The translations under genes were made by a program, and so were the position numbers. Below the pieces are notes generated by a model. The model did not search any database. It was given only the letters and a program-made list of their open reading frames with translations, and was not told the origin of the DNA. From Chitinophaga pinensis (lineage in GTDB: Bacteria > Bacteroidota > Bacteroidia > Chitinophagales > Chitinophagaceae), in assembly GCA_945897185.1 (NCBI GenBank), contig CAMDFC010000004.1, positions 1 through 64,000 on the forward strand: a DNA stretch of 64,000 bases, read 5' to 3'. Positions 22,063 through 32,706 of the stretch are shown piece by piece. Every line of letters begins with the position of its first letter. The first letter of the stretch is position 1.

Positions 22063-24240
22063 TTGTTGCTTAATTATTTTAGATCCATTTTTACACTTCT
22101 CCTTTTACTGCCTTTGGCTGTTTTAGCGCAAAGGAAAAACCTTGATTTTAGATACCATATCAAGAAGGCAACAGGAATCGTACATGTTGATGGTGAAATT
22201 GATGCTTCGTGGAAGGATTGTGAAACAGCATCAAATTTCAATATGGTAACGCCTATGGATACCAGCAAAGCTTTGGTGAGAACTGAGGTAAAAATGACCT
22301 ATGATAATCATCATCTTTACATCATTGCCATTTGCTACACAAAAGATGATCAATCTTTCATGGTTGAATCTTTAAAAAGAGATTTTAATTTTGGGAAGAA
22401 TGATAATTTCCTGTTGTTCATGGATCCATTTGATGACCAAATCAATGGTTTCACCTTTGGCTCAAATGCTGCAGGTGCTCAGTGGGACGGATTGCTCTTC
22501 GATGGAGGAAAAGCAGATTTGAATTGGGATAATAAATGGACCTCTCATGTGAAGGGTTACAATGACAAATGGATTTGGGAAGCATCAATACCTTTCAAAA
22601 CAATTAGATACAAAAACGGTATCACTACTTGGGGAATCAATTTTAGTAGATTAGACATCTCGGAAGCAGAAAAATCAAGTTGGGCTCCTGTTCCCCGTCA
22701 ATTTCCAACCGCATCACTGGCTTATACTGGTCAATTGATCTGGGATCAACCCCCTCCCAAAGCTGGAACTAATATCTCAATTATACCTTATGTACTTGGA
22801 GGATTATCAAAAAACTTTCAGTCAGGCAGTCCTACCTCCTATAAAAAAGAAATAGGATTAGAGGCAAAGGTTTCAGTTACCTCATCTCTGAATCTCGACT
22901 TGACCGTAAATCCAGATTTCTCTCAAGTAGAAGTAGACCGACAAGTTACCAATCTAGATCGCTTTGAACTTTTCTTCCCTGAGCGCAGACAATTTTTTCT
23001 TGAAAATGGCGACCAAGTGAACAACTTCGGTTACAACAACATAAGACCGTTTTTTTCTCGGAGAATTGGATTAAATGCTCCCATACAATTTGGTGCAAGA
23101 CTAAGTGGGAAGCTCAATAAAGAATGGCGAATGGGTTTTTTGAACATGCAAACGGACCGTGTACTTAACACAAAAACAGCAGCTCAAAATTACACTGTAT
23201 TTGCTTTGCAAAGAAGGGTATTCGCACGATCAAATATTGGCCTTATTTTTGTGAATAGAACCCAAGTTCTTCGTCCAGATGAAAAAGATGTCAGTTATTT
23301 TACAAATCCTTACAATAGAAATATAGGATTAGAATACAATCTTGCATCAGCAAATAACCATTGGACAGGTAAAGCGATTTTACTAAAGTCATTTTCAAAA
23401 CAGACCTCAAGTGAAGATTGGGTGCATGCAGCCAATTTACAATATTCAACAAAAAAATGGCTGGTATCTTGGCAACAGGAATATGTAGGTACAAATTTTA
23501 CTGCTGATGTGGGTTTTGTTCCGCGTAAAGATTATTTCAGACTAGCGCCAGGAATAACCCGATTTTTCTTTGTCAAAAATCCCAAAATTGCTTCCCATTC
23601 TTTAAAATTAGAGTCGTTTAATTTTTATGATAAAAATTTCTCGTTCACAGAAAACACCACATACTTGGCCTATACCCTATCCTTTAGAAATCAGTCGACT
23701 TTCACACAATGGATATCACGTGACTATGTACAATTGTTACAACCTTTCGATCCTACAAATTTTGGAAAAGACACATTAGGAAGAGGAACAAAACACCAAT
23801 GGAATGCGATTGGCACATCATTCAATTCAAAACCACAGCAGTTATTTACCTATAGTTTATCTACCCGCTTTGGTGGTTATTATAACAATGGAAGAAGGAG
23901 TTTTGTCAGTGCAGAAATTGGTTATCGTTACCAGCCTTTTGTAAGCCTATCTATGGCAGCAAGTGTAAATCAAATTTCTCTTCCTAGTCCCTGGAACAAG
24001 ACTACATTTTGGCTTGTTGGTCCAAGACTTGATATAACTTTTACAAATACGCTTTTCTTCACCACGTTCATGCAATACAACAACCAGCAGAACAACATCA
24101 ATATCAATTCAAGACTACAATGGAGGTATAAGCCTGCATCTGATCTCTTTATTGTTTACACAGACAATTACTTTCCTGCCCCGTTTAATGTAAAAAACAG
24201 GGCTATTGTAGTAAAGTTCAACTATTGGTGGAATCTCTAA
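22063..24240 (+). CDS. DUF5916-like / CBM9-type outer-membrane-associated protein
   Basis: Signal-peptide-like N-terminus; VDGEIDASWKDCETASNF; RRQFFLENGDQVNNFGY; C-terminal beta-barrel-like sequence. Confidence 0.82.
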   Translation: MLLNYFRSIFTLLLLLPLAVLAQRKNLDFRYHIKKATGIVHVDGEIDASWKDCETASNFNMVTPMDTSKALVRTEVKMTYDNHHLYIIAICYTKDDQSFMVESLKRDFNFGKNDNFLLFMDPFDDQINGFTFGSNAAGAQWDGLLFDGGKADLNWDNKWTSHVKGYNDKWIWEASIPFKTIRYKNGITTWGINFSRLDISEAEKSSWAPVPRQFPTASLAYTGQLIWDQPPPKAGTNISIIPYVLGGLSKNFQSGSPTSYKKEIGLEAKVSVTSSLNLDLTVNPDFSQVEVDRQVTNLDRFELFFPERRQFFLENGDQVNNFGYNNIRPFFSRRIGLNAPIQFGARLSGKLNKEWRMGFLNMQTDRVLNTKTAAQNYTVFALQRRVFARSNIGLIFVNRTQVLRPDEKDVSYFTNPYNRNIGLEYNLASANNHWTGKAILLKSFSKQTSSEDWVHAANLQYSTKKWLVSWQQEYVGTNFTADVGFVPRKDYFRLAPGITRFFFVKNPKIASHSLKLESFNFYDKNFSFTENTTYLAYTLSFRNQSTFTQWISRDYVQLLQPFDPTNFGKDTLGRGTKHQWNAIGTSFNSKPQQLFTYSLSTRFGGYYNNGRRSFVSAEIGYRYQPFVSLSMAASVNQISLPSPWNKTTFWLVGPRLDITFTNTLFFTTFMQYNNQQNNININSRLQWRYKPASDLFIVYTDNYFPAPFNVKNRAIVVKFNYWWNL

Positions 24241-24249
24241 TCTTAAGAT

Positions 24250-24900
24250 TTACATTTTCTTCGCATCTTCAATAAACTTGGCCAATCCGATGTCTGTTAA
24301 TGGATGTTTGAGTAACCCCAAAATAGAATCAAGTGGACAAGTACAAATATCTGCACCCGCTTCAGCGGAGCGGACAATATGCAATGGATTTCTTATTGAA
24401 GCGGCTAAAATTTCAGTCTCGAACCCCTGCACAGAAAAAATATGTGCAATTTGAGAAATCAACTCAATTCCATCCCAACTGCTATCATCAATTCTACCAA
24501 TAAAAGGAGAAACATAGGCTGCTCCAGCTTTTGCTGCAAGTATAGCCTGACCCGCTGAGAAAACCAGGGTACAATTTGTTCTGATCCCATGATCAGTGAA
24601 CCATTTAATGGCTTTAATTCCGTCTTTAATCATGGGTACTTTAACAACAATATTCGGATGTATTTCAGCCAAGGCTTTACCTTCTTTAATCATGGACTCA
24701 TAATCAGTTGAAAGTACTTCAGCACTTACATCACCATCCACGATAGCACAGATGTCTGCATAATGTTTTAGGATGTTTTCGTTTCCTTTGATGCCTTCTT
24801 TTGCCATCAAGGTTGGGTTAGTTGTAACTCCATCTAGAATGCCAAGATCTGCTGCTTCTTTGATGTCTGAGAGATTTGCTGTATCAATAAAAAACTTCAT
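24250..24900 (-). CDS. Transaldolase / fructose-6-phosphate aldolase family
   Basis: MKFFIDTANLSDIKEAADLGILDGVTTNPTLMAKEG; VVKVPMIKDG; YVSPFIGRIDD. Confidence 0.94.
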   Translation of the reverse strand: MKFFIDTANLSDIKEAADLGILDGVTTNPTLMAKEGIKGNENILKHYADICAIVDGDVSAEVLSTDYESMIKEGKALAEIHPNIVVKVPMIKDGIKAIKWFTDHGIRTNCTLVFSAGQAILAAKAGAAYVSPFIGRIDDSSWDGIELISQIAHIFSVQGFETEILAASIRNPLHIVRSAEAGADICTCPLDSILGLLKHPLTDIGLAKFIEDAKKM

Positions 24901-24970
24901 AGCGAATAATTTGTAGCAGCAAGGTAATTAAAAGCGCAAAAAAGAAATTACCGAATTATTCACAAAAAAA

Positions 24971-25066
24971 TGGCAGGTTGATTACATCGCACCGCTCAAC
25001 CGTCTACCCTTGCTACCTTCCGGTCCTGGGGGAGTTCAACAGGAGCTGGTCGTGCAAGACCTGCCA
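24971..25066 (-). ncRNA. ffs: Signal recognition particle RNA, small bacterial type (4.5S-like)
   Basis: Minus strand has the conserved apical domain CCCCCAGGACCGGAAGGTAGCAAGGGTA, complementary ends TGGCAGG/CCTGCCA, then T7. Confidence 0.95.
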
Positions 25067-25069
25067 ATG

Positions 25070-25077
25070 CAAAGATA
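25070..25077 (-). promoter_or_regulatory. Candidate -7 box (TATCTTTG) for the SRP RNA gene
   Basis: Exact TAnnTTTG a few nt upstream of the RNA 5' end; -33 element weak. Confidence 0.55.
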
Positions 25078-25084
25078 TAAAATT

Positions 25085-26371
25085 TTAGCGAAGGGAAGAA
25101 TTGAATTGACTGCTTATTTGACGGACAGCAACGAGCTCATCGTATCTTCCTCCTAATGGTCTGTAATAAATCAAAATCAAATATTGATTTTCTGTTTCCC
25201 ATGCATTTTCCTCAGTTAGCAAACTGTTGTATTCTTCCTTGGTACCTGAATATTTTTTTAAACTGTATTGGTAATCATAGTAACCTTGTTTTAAGAACAT
25301 AGCTGTCTCATAAACCCCTAATGCCGAATTGAATTCCATTATTGCATCAGGATCTTTCCCATAGTTAGATAATTCTCCCATGATCACCAAATCAGCATTG
25401 GGATAAGGCATCCCATTTGGGGGCCTAAAACTAAAATGAACATTGGCATAATCTGCGTTCCAAAATGGATTTATATTTTCAATTGTTTCATTAATATAGA
25501 ACCCGTTAAGGTCACGGTAAAAAAAATACTGCCGAGCCAAACGGGGAAGGTCTTCCTTTACATATAACTCAAAGCCAGTATTTGAATTTTCTTGACGTTT
25601 TATCCGATCACCTAGTAAGCGAAAACTTCTCAAATTTAACCAACGGAATTCTTTTCCAGCAGGCATTGTCATCTCGTCTTCATTGCTGTACTGTAAGATA
25701 TCTTGTCTAATAAAAGTTGGCATGCTGAGCTCCAATGCATTATCCCAACGAAAATTTTGTAGCACTTTAATCTTAATTTGTTGCTGTGGGTAACGAATAT
25801 CAATATTTCGTTTATCCAATTGTAATTGGAGCCTATGATGATTCAAAAACAGTTGTTGGTTACTGGGTTGAATTATTTGAGCTGACATGGACAATTTAGG
25901 CTCTACTACAAAAAACCGTTTAGTAAAAACCAAATTACTCGTATCCCCATTTAAAAAAACCTTGAGCAAATAGTTTCCCGCTTTTGTAGGCTGAAGATTG
26001 CGATCAGGGAAATTGACTTGGTAATGCGTGTATTTCGTGAGTGAGATGGCAGAGTTTCGGTAAGTAGAAATGCGAACTTGGGTGTAGCCCTTTGCATAAT
26101 CAAAATAGCTCATTTGAGCTGGTTTCCAATCTGCATTGCAAAGGGTAAAAGTGTAAAAATAGTTTTTAACGCCAGCATCCATATCATCAAAATGCAGCTC
26201 CAATAGATCAGCAGAATTTAAAGTAATTATCGGATAAGCGATAGGGTCTCCAAATTTTGTAAGTTTTACCGACTTAATATTCGGCTTCATCATTGCATCT
26301 GGCTCGCGTTGAGTCATTCCAACATAATGGATGGCAAAAGATACCAAAAAGAGAAATAGCTGCTTATTCAT
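25085..26371 (-). CDS. DUF5103 / type IX secretion system plug protein
   Basis: N-terminal signal peptide; NIKSVKLTKFGDPIAYPIITLNSADLLELHFDDMD; YFYRDLNGFYI; architecture of the DUF5103 family. Confidence 0.85.
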   Translation of the reverse strand: MNKQLFLFLVSFAIHYVGMTQREPDAMMKPNIKSVKLTKFGDPIAYPIITLNSADLLELHFDDMDAGVKNYFYTFTLCNADWKPAQMSYFDYAKGYTQVRISTYRNSAISLTKYTHYQVNFPDRNLQPTKAGNYLLKVFLNGDTSNLVFTKRFFVVEPKLSMSAQIIQPSNQQLFLNHHRLQLQLDKRNIDIRYPQQQIKIKVLQNFRWDNALELSMPTFIRQDILQYSNEDEMTMPAGKEFRWLNLRSFRLLGDRIKRQENSNTGFELYVKEDLPRLARQYFFYRDLNGFYINETIENINPFWNADYANVHFSFRPPNGMPYPNADLVIMGELSNYGKDPDAIMEFNSALGVYETAMFLKQGYYDYQYSLKKYSGTKEEYNSLLTEENAWETENQYLILIYYRPLGGRYDELVAVRQISSQFNSSLR

Positions 26372-26436
26372 CAGAAATATTGATTCTCGAAATTAATCAA
26401 TAATTGATTTGTATTTTTACAAAACAAGCTTCCAAT

Positions 26437-27669
26437 TTGAATTTGCCATTTTTCATAGCAAAAAGACTGATCAGTGGAGATAAAAAAGCGTTTTCCACTT
26501 TTATTCTGAGACTTTCAGTATTGGCAACAACCATTAGTGTTGCTGCCATGATTGTAGCACTATCCTTTATTAATGGCTTTCAGCAATTGATAGCCGAAAA
26601 GATTTTCAATTTCTGGGGACATATGAGGGTACAACATTTCGAGCCTGTAAGGTCAACCATTTCGGAAGAATCACCCATTTATAAAATTGATTCAGTAGAA
26701 AAAAAAATTAGCCGATTTGAAAATATTTCATCAATAGCTCCCTTCATAACGAAGTCGGCCATCATCAAATCAAATGAAACCATAGAAGGAATTCTGGTAA
26801 AGGGAGTGGATAAGAACTACCCGTTCGAAAAAATAAACCAGTTCTTGGTAAAGGGAAAATGGCCTTCTTTTCAAGACAGTTCAGTTTCAAATGAAATTGT
26901 TCTATCCAAATATACAGCCGATCAACTTAATATAGACTTGGGTCAATCTGTGTTGATCTACTTCATTCAAGAAAATGGAGAAATTCCTAAGACAAGAAAA
27001 CTAAAAGTAGTTGGTATTTACAAAACTGGAATTGACGTATATGATAAAGTATACGCTATTGGCGACCTCCGTTTAATTCAGCGGTTAAATGAATGGGATA
27101 AGAGCCAAATTGGCGGATATGAAATTGATCTTTCTGATCCTGGAAAGATGGAAAAAACAGCGTTGGATTTATACAATCAATTACCAACAGGTTGGAATGC
27201 CATCACCTTGAAAGAGCTCTCCCCTGAGATATTTGATTGGCTACAACTGCAAAACACAAATAAATATATTCTTGTTGTAGTGATGGTAATTATTGCCGCT
27301 ATCAACCTTATCACTTGTTTAATTATCTTGATTTTAGAAAGAACAAAGATGATTGCATTGCTTAAGGCAATTGGCGCCAAAGAAAATTCAATACAGCAAA
27401 TTTTCTTGTTTTACGGCACATGGATTGCTATGCGGGGGATTGGACTGGGTGTTTTAATGGGTTTGGGAATTTGTTATTTACAGAAGTACACTAAGTTTAT
27501 AAAACTCAATGAAGAGGCCTACTATGTTGATTCAGCACCAGTTGTAATTGATTATACGCAGGTACTTTGGGTGGTATTGTCAACACTGTTAATTTCAATC
27601 ATAACGCTTTCGTTACCAACAATTGTAAGCCGAAAGCTCAATCCATCAAAAGCACTTCAATTCAGGTAG
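26437..27669 (+). CDS. FtsX/LolC-E-like ABC transporter permease
   Basis: NLPFFIAKRLISGDKKAFSTFILRLSVLATTISVAAMIVALSFINGF; ALLKAIGAKENSIQQIFLF; in-frame TTG 26437 preferred over TTG 26404. Confidence 0.85.
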   Translation: MNLPFFIAKRLISGDKKAFSTFILRLSVLATTISVAAMIVALSFINGFQQLIAEKIFNFWGHMRVQHFEPVRSTISEESPIYKIDSVEKKISRFENISSIAPFITKSAIIKSNETIEGILVKGVDKNYPFEKINQFLVKGKWPSFQDSSVSNEIVLSKYTADQLNIDLGQSVLIYFIQENGEIPKTRKLKVVGIYKTGIDVYDKVYAIGDLRLIQRLNEWDKSQIGGYEIDLSDPGKMEKTALDLYNQLPTGWNAITLKELSPEIFDWLQLQNTNKYILVVVMVIIAAINLITCLIILILERTKMIALLKAIGAKENSIQQIFLFYGTWIAMRGIGLGVLMGLGICYLQKYTKFIKLNEEAYYVDSAPVVIDYTQVLWVVLSTLLISIITLSLPTIVSRKLNPSKALQFR

Positions 27670-27670
27670 C

Positions 27671-28411
27671 TTACTTTAGAAATGTAGATAAAATAATCCC
27701 TGAAGCAATTGCTGCATTTAACGATTCTGCTTGTCCCAATTTTGGAATTGTAATTTTTTTATTGGCAAAAGCCAATACCTCTTTAGAAATACCGTTTGAC
27801 TCATTGCCGATCAAAACCAATGATGGCTTTTTAAGTTCAATGTCATGAATAGACTTTCCGTTCAAAACAGCAGCATAAATCGGAATATGCTGAACCGTAG
27901 ACAAAAATGCGGGTAAGCTTGTGTATATAACTTCAACATGCAGTATACTTCCCATGGCAGACTGAATGACTTTGGGGTTATAGATGTCCACTGTATCAAG
28001 CGAGCAAACAATTTGATTAATACCAAACCAATCACAGGTTCTGATGATGGTACCTAAATTGCCAGGGTCTTGAATTTGATCTAAAACAAGTGTTAGCGCA
28101 TTGTCTGTTTTGTATTCATTTTGAAGTCTTGGAAACTTTACCAATGCCAACACTTCATTTGGTGTTTTATGCTGTGAAATTTTGGCCAGCTCACGCTCTT
28201 CTAAGACAATTGTCAGTTCATTTACTACCGGGTTTGGTAATTGGCGTTGAACCCAATTTTTTGTAGCAAATACCCGGTCAATATTGTCGGATGCACTCGA
28301 GATTAGTTCTTCCACCATTTTAATACCTTCAACGATGAAAAGACGCTCTTCATCCCTAAATTTTTTATGGGCTAAACTTTGAATATATTTGATATCAGAT
28401 TTAGAAATCAA
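27671..28411 (-). CDS. TrmH/SpoU-family RNA 2'-O-methyltransferase
   Basis: LVLDQIQDPGNLGTIIRTCDWFGI; LVLIGNESNGIS; ITIPKLGQAESLNAAIASGI. Confidence 0.95.
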   Translation of the reverse strand: MISKSDIKYIQSLAHKKFRDEERLFIVEGIKMVEELISSASDNIDRVFATKNWVQRQLPNPVVNELTIVLEERELAKISQHKTPNEVLALVKFPRLQNEYKTDNALTLVLDQIQDPGNLGTIIRTCDWFGINQIVCSLDTVDIYNPKVIQSAMGSILHVEVIYTSLPAFLSTVQHIPIYAAVLNGKSIHDIELKKPSLVLIGNESNGISKEVLAFANKKITIPKLGQAESLNAAIASGIILSTFLK

Positions 28412-28437
28412 GGCTTTATCATTTAAAGTTTTTACTA

Positions 28438-30831
28438 TTGTTCAGGACTGTCAAATATTTTTTTTACACTTTCCTCTTACTCAGCTTAGCAATAACCTCG
28501 TGTACGGTTGTAAGAAAATACCCCAAAGACACTCCATTCCATTTCGAAAATAACATAAATATAATTGGGGAGATCAACAAAGAGGAAAAGTCTATTCTCA
28601 AAACAAGGCTTTTTTCCCAGATTGAAGATAGTGTCCAAATCAGAACAGCATCAAAAATACCTTGGCCCTCATTTCCCTGGATTATTCCCTCTACTGTTAT
28701 GGAAAATCCAACAGTTTATAATGCCAAACCCATTTCCCAGACTATGCTTAACATGAAAAACATGTTAAGCAGCATGGGTTACAGAAAAAGTAATATCTCA
28801 TTTGATACCACCTTAAAAATCAAGAAAAATCAACAAAGAATTGGAGTCCGCTTTAATGTCATTATTGGTCCTCAATACAAAATTGATACCGTAATTTATG
28901 CTTTCCAGGATAGCTTATTGCAGCGCATTGTTTTAGGGTCAGCTGTAGCGTCTACCCTAAAAACAAAAACCCCGTTTAGCTATGAAATAATTGACCAAGA
29001 AATTAGCAGAATTACTGATCTATATCAAAACAATGGTTACTACAAAATTTTAAAAGAAGACATCATTGCAGAAATTGATACAATCAATATTGCTCTTTTG
29101 AATGGAGAAAGCAATCCATTTGAATATTCATCAACACTGTCGATGGCATCAACTAAACTGGATCAACCATCTGTAAAACTATATTTCCGTTTAAGGTCAA
29201 ACAGAGACAGTACTCATACACAACAATATACCATAGGTAAAATAAGTATCTATCCAGATGTTAAAGCAGAGGATAGAGATACCCTACTCCCCCAATCAAT
29301 TCAAGATACAAGCAGGATCAAAATTTATTCATTTTACAATACATTTAATAAACAATTTATTAGAGATAATGTACAGCTTACCCCAGGAAGCATGTTCAAG
29401 CGAGAAGATTACAACAAAACCTTGAATAACTTTAATAAACTAGGCACTTGGCAAAGTATAAATATGGTTGCTGATGCAAATAATCAAGAAAAAAAGATTG
29501 ATTATGTTTTGAAACTTCAGCCTTCAAAGAAGCAATATTTTAGTATCGACTTAGAAGGAAGTAGTATTTTAAACACCTCACAACTTGTTCAAGTTGGAAG
29601 TGGGCGTGTTGGAATAGCAAATAATTTTACACTTAGAAATAGAAATATTGGGAAAAGAGGTATTCAACTTGAAAATAGTCTTAGGACAGGAGTAGAATTT
29701 AATAATTTCAAAAAAATACTATCAGGAGAAATTGCTTTAACCAATAGGCTTACTTTTCCAAGAATGGTAGCACCATTTAGTGATAAATTTAAATCCCGTT
29801 TTCAACAAGCCAAAACAGTAATTTCTGCGGATGTTTCCTATATAGATCGTTTTAGATTTTTTAGATTAAAAACATTTAACACCTTTATAGGGTATGAATG
29901 GAAGCCCAATCCAAGCACTTCTTGGCAGTTCAAACCCTTGAACTTAGAGTTTACCCAATTTAGTCCTGATAGCCTTTTTATAGAGTCTATAAGGAATTTC
30001 CCCTTACTGTTGTACACCTACAACAATGGATTGATTATTGGTATGAATGCCGTGTTTAATAAAAACCTAACGCCCAATAATTCTAAGCATGTCAGTCTCC
30101 TTAAAGTGTATGCAGAAGAGAGTGGTCTACTTGCAGGGGCTTTGTTTTACGAACAAACAAGGAACGGCAAGTATTTGAGTAACCTTTACCGATTTTTCAA
30201 ATTAGACGTTGAATTCAAACATATTGTTGCCAATAAAAAAAGCAGCTTACACATGCGTGCATTTATAGGCGCAGGCTTGGCTTTGTCTACAGCATCGCGA
30301 AGAGGACAGGTGACCCTCCCCTTTTTCAAAAGCTACATGGCAGGTGGCCCAAATAGCATGCGAGGTTGGCCAATACGAAAACTAGGAATTGGATCGAACA
30401 TCTTCTACGATACTGTTGCCAATGGAACTTTCAATGACAAATATGCAGACATGCAATTGGAAGGAAACCTTGAATACAGGTTCAATTTATTCCAGTTCTA
30501 TGGATTTTGGATGAGGGGAGCCGTATTTACAGATATAGGAAACATATGGTTCAGGAATGATTTGGACGGATCACTAAAAAATGCAGGATTCAGGTTAGAT
30601 AGACTTGGAAAAGACATTGCAGTAGCCAGTGGATTCGGTGCGCGAGTGGACTTCAACTATTTTTTATTACGCTTTGATTTGGGCTTCCCCGTAAAAGACC
30701 CTAGGTATAGTCCAACCAATATTGGCAACAGCAATATTGAGCGGTTTTACTCTCAAAGAGAGGGAGGTTGGTTTGTTGATAACCACTGGAACAAACCGGT
30801 ATTTCAATTTGCTATTGGTTATCCTTTCTAA
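28438..30831 (+). CDS. BamA/TamA-family outer membrane protein (TamL-like)
   Basis: Lipoprotein-like N-terminus (SLAITSCTVV), POTRA-like region, C-terminal barrel with YMAGGPNSMRGWPIRKLG; TTG start. Confidence 0.88.
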   Translation: MFRTVKYFFYTFLLLSLAITSCTVVRKYPKDTPFHFENNINIIGEINKEEKSILKTRLFSQIEDSVQIRTASKIPWPSFPWIIPSTVMENPTVYNAKPISQTMLNMKNMLSSMGYRKSNISFDTTLKIKKNQQRIGVRFNVIIGPQYKIDTVIYAFQDSLLQRIVLGSAVASTLKTKTPFSYEIIDQEISRITDLYQNNGYYKILKEDIIAEIDTINIALLNGESNPFEYSSTLSMASTKLDQPSVKLYFRLRSNRDSTHTQQYTIGKISIYPDVKAEDRDTLLPQSIQDTSRIKIYSFYNTFNKQFIRDNVQLTPGSMFKREDYNKTLNNFNKLGTWQSINMVADANNQEKKIDYVLKLQPSKKQYFSIDLEGSSILNTSQLVQVGSGRVGIANNFTLRNRNIGKRGIQLENSLRTGVEFNNFKKILSGEIALTNRLTFPRMVAPFSDKFKSRFQQAKTVISADVSYIDRFRFFRLKTFNTFIGYEWKPNPSTSWQFKPLNLEFTQFSPDSLFIESIRNFPLLLYTYNNGLIIGMNAVFNKNLTPNNSKHVSLLKVYAEESGLLAGALFYEQTRNGKYLSNLYRFFKLDVEFKHIVANKKSSLHMRAFIGAGLALSTASRRGQVTLPFFKSYMAGGPNSMRGWPIRKLGIGSNIFYDTVANGTFNDKYADMQLEGNLEYRFNLFQFYGFWMRGAVFTDIGNIWFRNDLDGSLKNAGFRLDRLGKDIAVASGFGARVDFNYFLLRFDLGFPVKDPRYSPTNIGNSNIERFYSQREGGWFVDNHWNKPVFQFAIGYPF

Positions 30832-31338
30832 TTATTTGATGGAGAAAACTGCTTTTTCTAATTTCTCTACCATTGCATAGGTAGCTGGACAATATTCAAT
30901 ATTTTGTTTGTGTACATGAATATAATCAACCATTTTTTTCTTTGCCAGGTGTGGAAAGCCACTACAATCAGTTGGCCTAATTTCATATATTTTACACATG
31001 TTTGTTTTGAAATCTAAAAACTGACAAGGATTGATTTTATTGGTCCAGTCTTGGTTTTTGTCTTTCACCAACCACTGATCTTTAAACTCTTTAGGCGTTT
31101 GTCCCAAGTGCGATGAAATTCTCTTGATATCCTGAACTGTAAAGGTGGGTGTCATCACTTTACAACAGTTGGCACAAGAAAGACAATTCACTTCTTTCCA
31201 AACTTCTTTGTCAATCTTTTCAGCAAGCTGATCTAGGTGAGGGGGTGCCTTTTTCTCAACTTTAGACAACACCAATCTCAGCCTTCTTTTGTTCTTTTCT
31301 ACTTTTCTTTTAAAATTGCGCAGGTTGATACTATCCAT
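30832..31338 (-). CDS. YkgJ-family cysteine cluster protein
   Basis: NCLSCANCCKVMTPTFT ... NPCQFLDFKTNMCKIYEIRPTDCSGFPH. Confidence 0.9.
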   Translation of the reverse strand: MDSINLRNFKRKVEKNKRRLRLVLSKVEKKAPPHLDQLAEKIDKEVWKEVNCLSCANCCKVMTPTFTVQDIKRISSHLGQTPKEFKDQWLVKDKNQDWTNKINPCQFLDFKTNMCKIYEIRPTDCSGFPHLAKKKMVDYIHVHKQNIEYCPATYAMVEKLEKAVFSIK

Positions 31339-31431
31339 TTAAATCAATAATAACTTGAATAATCAGTAATTTGAGTTACGAATTTAAAGCAATATCTCGT
31401 TCTTATCCGAATAGATAGAAAATAAACATAC

Positions 31432-32337
31432 ATGTGGGAATCTTACAAGAAAGGCTTTCTAATTCACCTCGAACTGGAAAAATCTCTTTCTCCCAATACA
31501 ATTGAGGCCTATTCACTGGACCTGGGAAAACTTATCCAGTTTATCGAAATCATGCAAAAGAAAGTTGGCCCAAATGAATTAAAGTTGGCCGACCTCCAAG
31601 CCTATGTCAAGTGGATTGCTGAGCTTGGCATGAGTGAACGTTCTCAGTCCAGAATCATTTCAGGCATAAAGGCATTCTATAAATATTGCTTACAAGAAGA
31701 AATCGTCAGACAAGATCCAACAGAGCTCTTGTCTGCTCCAAAGTTAAAAAAAGCACTTCCCGACACGCTAACCTTCGAAGAAATCGAAGCCCTAATTGCC
31801 AAAATTGACCAAAGTAAACCTGAGGGGGTTCGAAACAAGTCGATGATGGAAACTTTGTACAGCTGCGGACTCCGTGTTACTGAATTGATCAACTTAAGGA
31901 GATCGCATTTGTACCTAGACATCGGCTTTGTACGTGTAATTGGCAAAGGAGATAAGGAAAGATTGATTCCAATAGGCTCGGATGCCATCAAACACCTTCA
32001 AATCTATTTACAAGAAATAAGGACCAAACAAGTAGAAAAAAAGGGAAACGAGGATGTCGTATTTCTGAACAGACGAGGCAGTAAGCTATCCCGAATTATG
32101 GTTTTTTACATCATCAAAGATTTAGCCATTAAAGCAGAAATCAAAAAAACCATCTCCCCACATACCTTCCGCCATTCATTTGCCACCCATCTGGTAGAAG
32201 GTGGTGCAGATTTGAGAGCAGTCCAGGAAATGTTGGGGCATGAAAGCATCACTACAACAGAAATCTATACACATCTGGATAGAAATTTTTTAAGAGATAC
32301 GCTAAACAGATTCCATCCAGGATTCAAAAACAAATAA
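31432..32337 (+). CDS. xerD: Tyrosine recombinase XerD/XerC-type
   Basis: LYSCGLRVTELINL; HTFRHSFATHLVEGGADLRAVQEMLGHESITTTEIYTHLD. Confidence 0.95.
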   Translation: MWESYKKGFLIHLELEKSLSPNTIEAYSLDLGKLIQFIEIMQKKVGPNELKLADLQAYVKWIAELGMSERSQSRIISGIKAFYKYCLQEEIVRQDPTELLSAPKLKKALPDTLTFEEIEALIAKIDQSKPEGVRNKSMMETLYSCGLRVTELINLRRSHLYLDIGFVRVIGKGDKERLIPIGSDAIKHLQIYLQEIRTKQVEKKGNEDVVFLNRRGSKLSRIMVFYIIKDLAIKAEIKKTISPHTFRHSFATHLVEGGADLRAVQEMLGHESITTTEIYTHLDRNFLRDTLNRFHPGFKNK

Positions 32338-32355
32338 CTTCGCAGTTCGAAACTA

Positions 32356-32673
32356 TTGTATATGAATACTACAACATTGGGTCTTTTAAGGAAAGTTGGC
32401 ATTGCAGAGGGTATTTCTTTTTTAGTTTTGCTGCTCATAGCAATGCCTTTAAAGTACATGATGGGTATGCCTTTAGCTGTTAAATATATTGGTTCAGCTC
32501 ATGGTGCTCTATTTGTACTATACGTTGGGCTTGCTTATTATGCCAAAGAAGTCTATCAATGGCCCTTCAAAAAATTTCTTATGGCTTTCGTTGCAGCATG
32601 GTTACCATTGGGAACAATTTTCTTTGATGCCAGACTAAAAAAAGATCAGGAGTTATTATCTCGTAAACAGTAA
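32356..32673 (+). CDS. DUF3817 domain membrane protein
   Basis: GLLRKVGIAEGISFLVLLLIAMPLKYMMGMPLAVKYIGSAHGALFVLYV. Confidence 0.85.
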   Translation: MYMNTTTLGLLRKVGIAEGISFLVLLLIAMPLKYMMGMPLAVKYIGSAHGALFVLYVGLAYYAKEVYQWPFKKFLMAFVAAWLPLGTIFFDARLKKDQELLSRKQ

Positions 32674-32706
32674 TCAATTTATAAAAAGTCAACAAAAATC
32701 ACCAAA

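Noticed and set aside
31432-32337. Tyrosine recombinase as a sign of a mobile element
   Set aside because: Sequence and context fit housekeeping XerD; no att-like repeats or cargo genes nearby.
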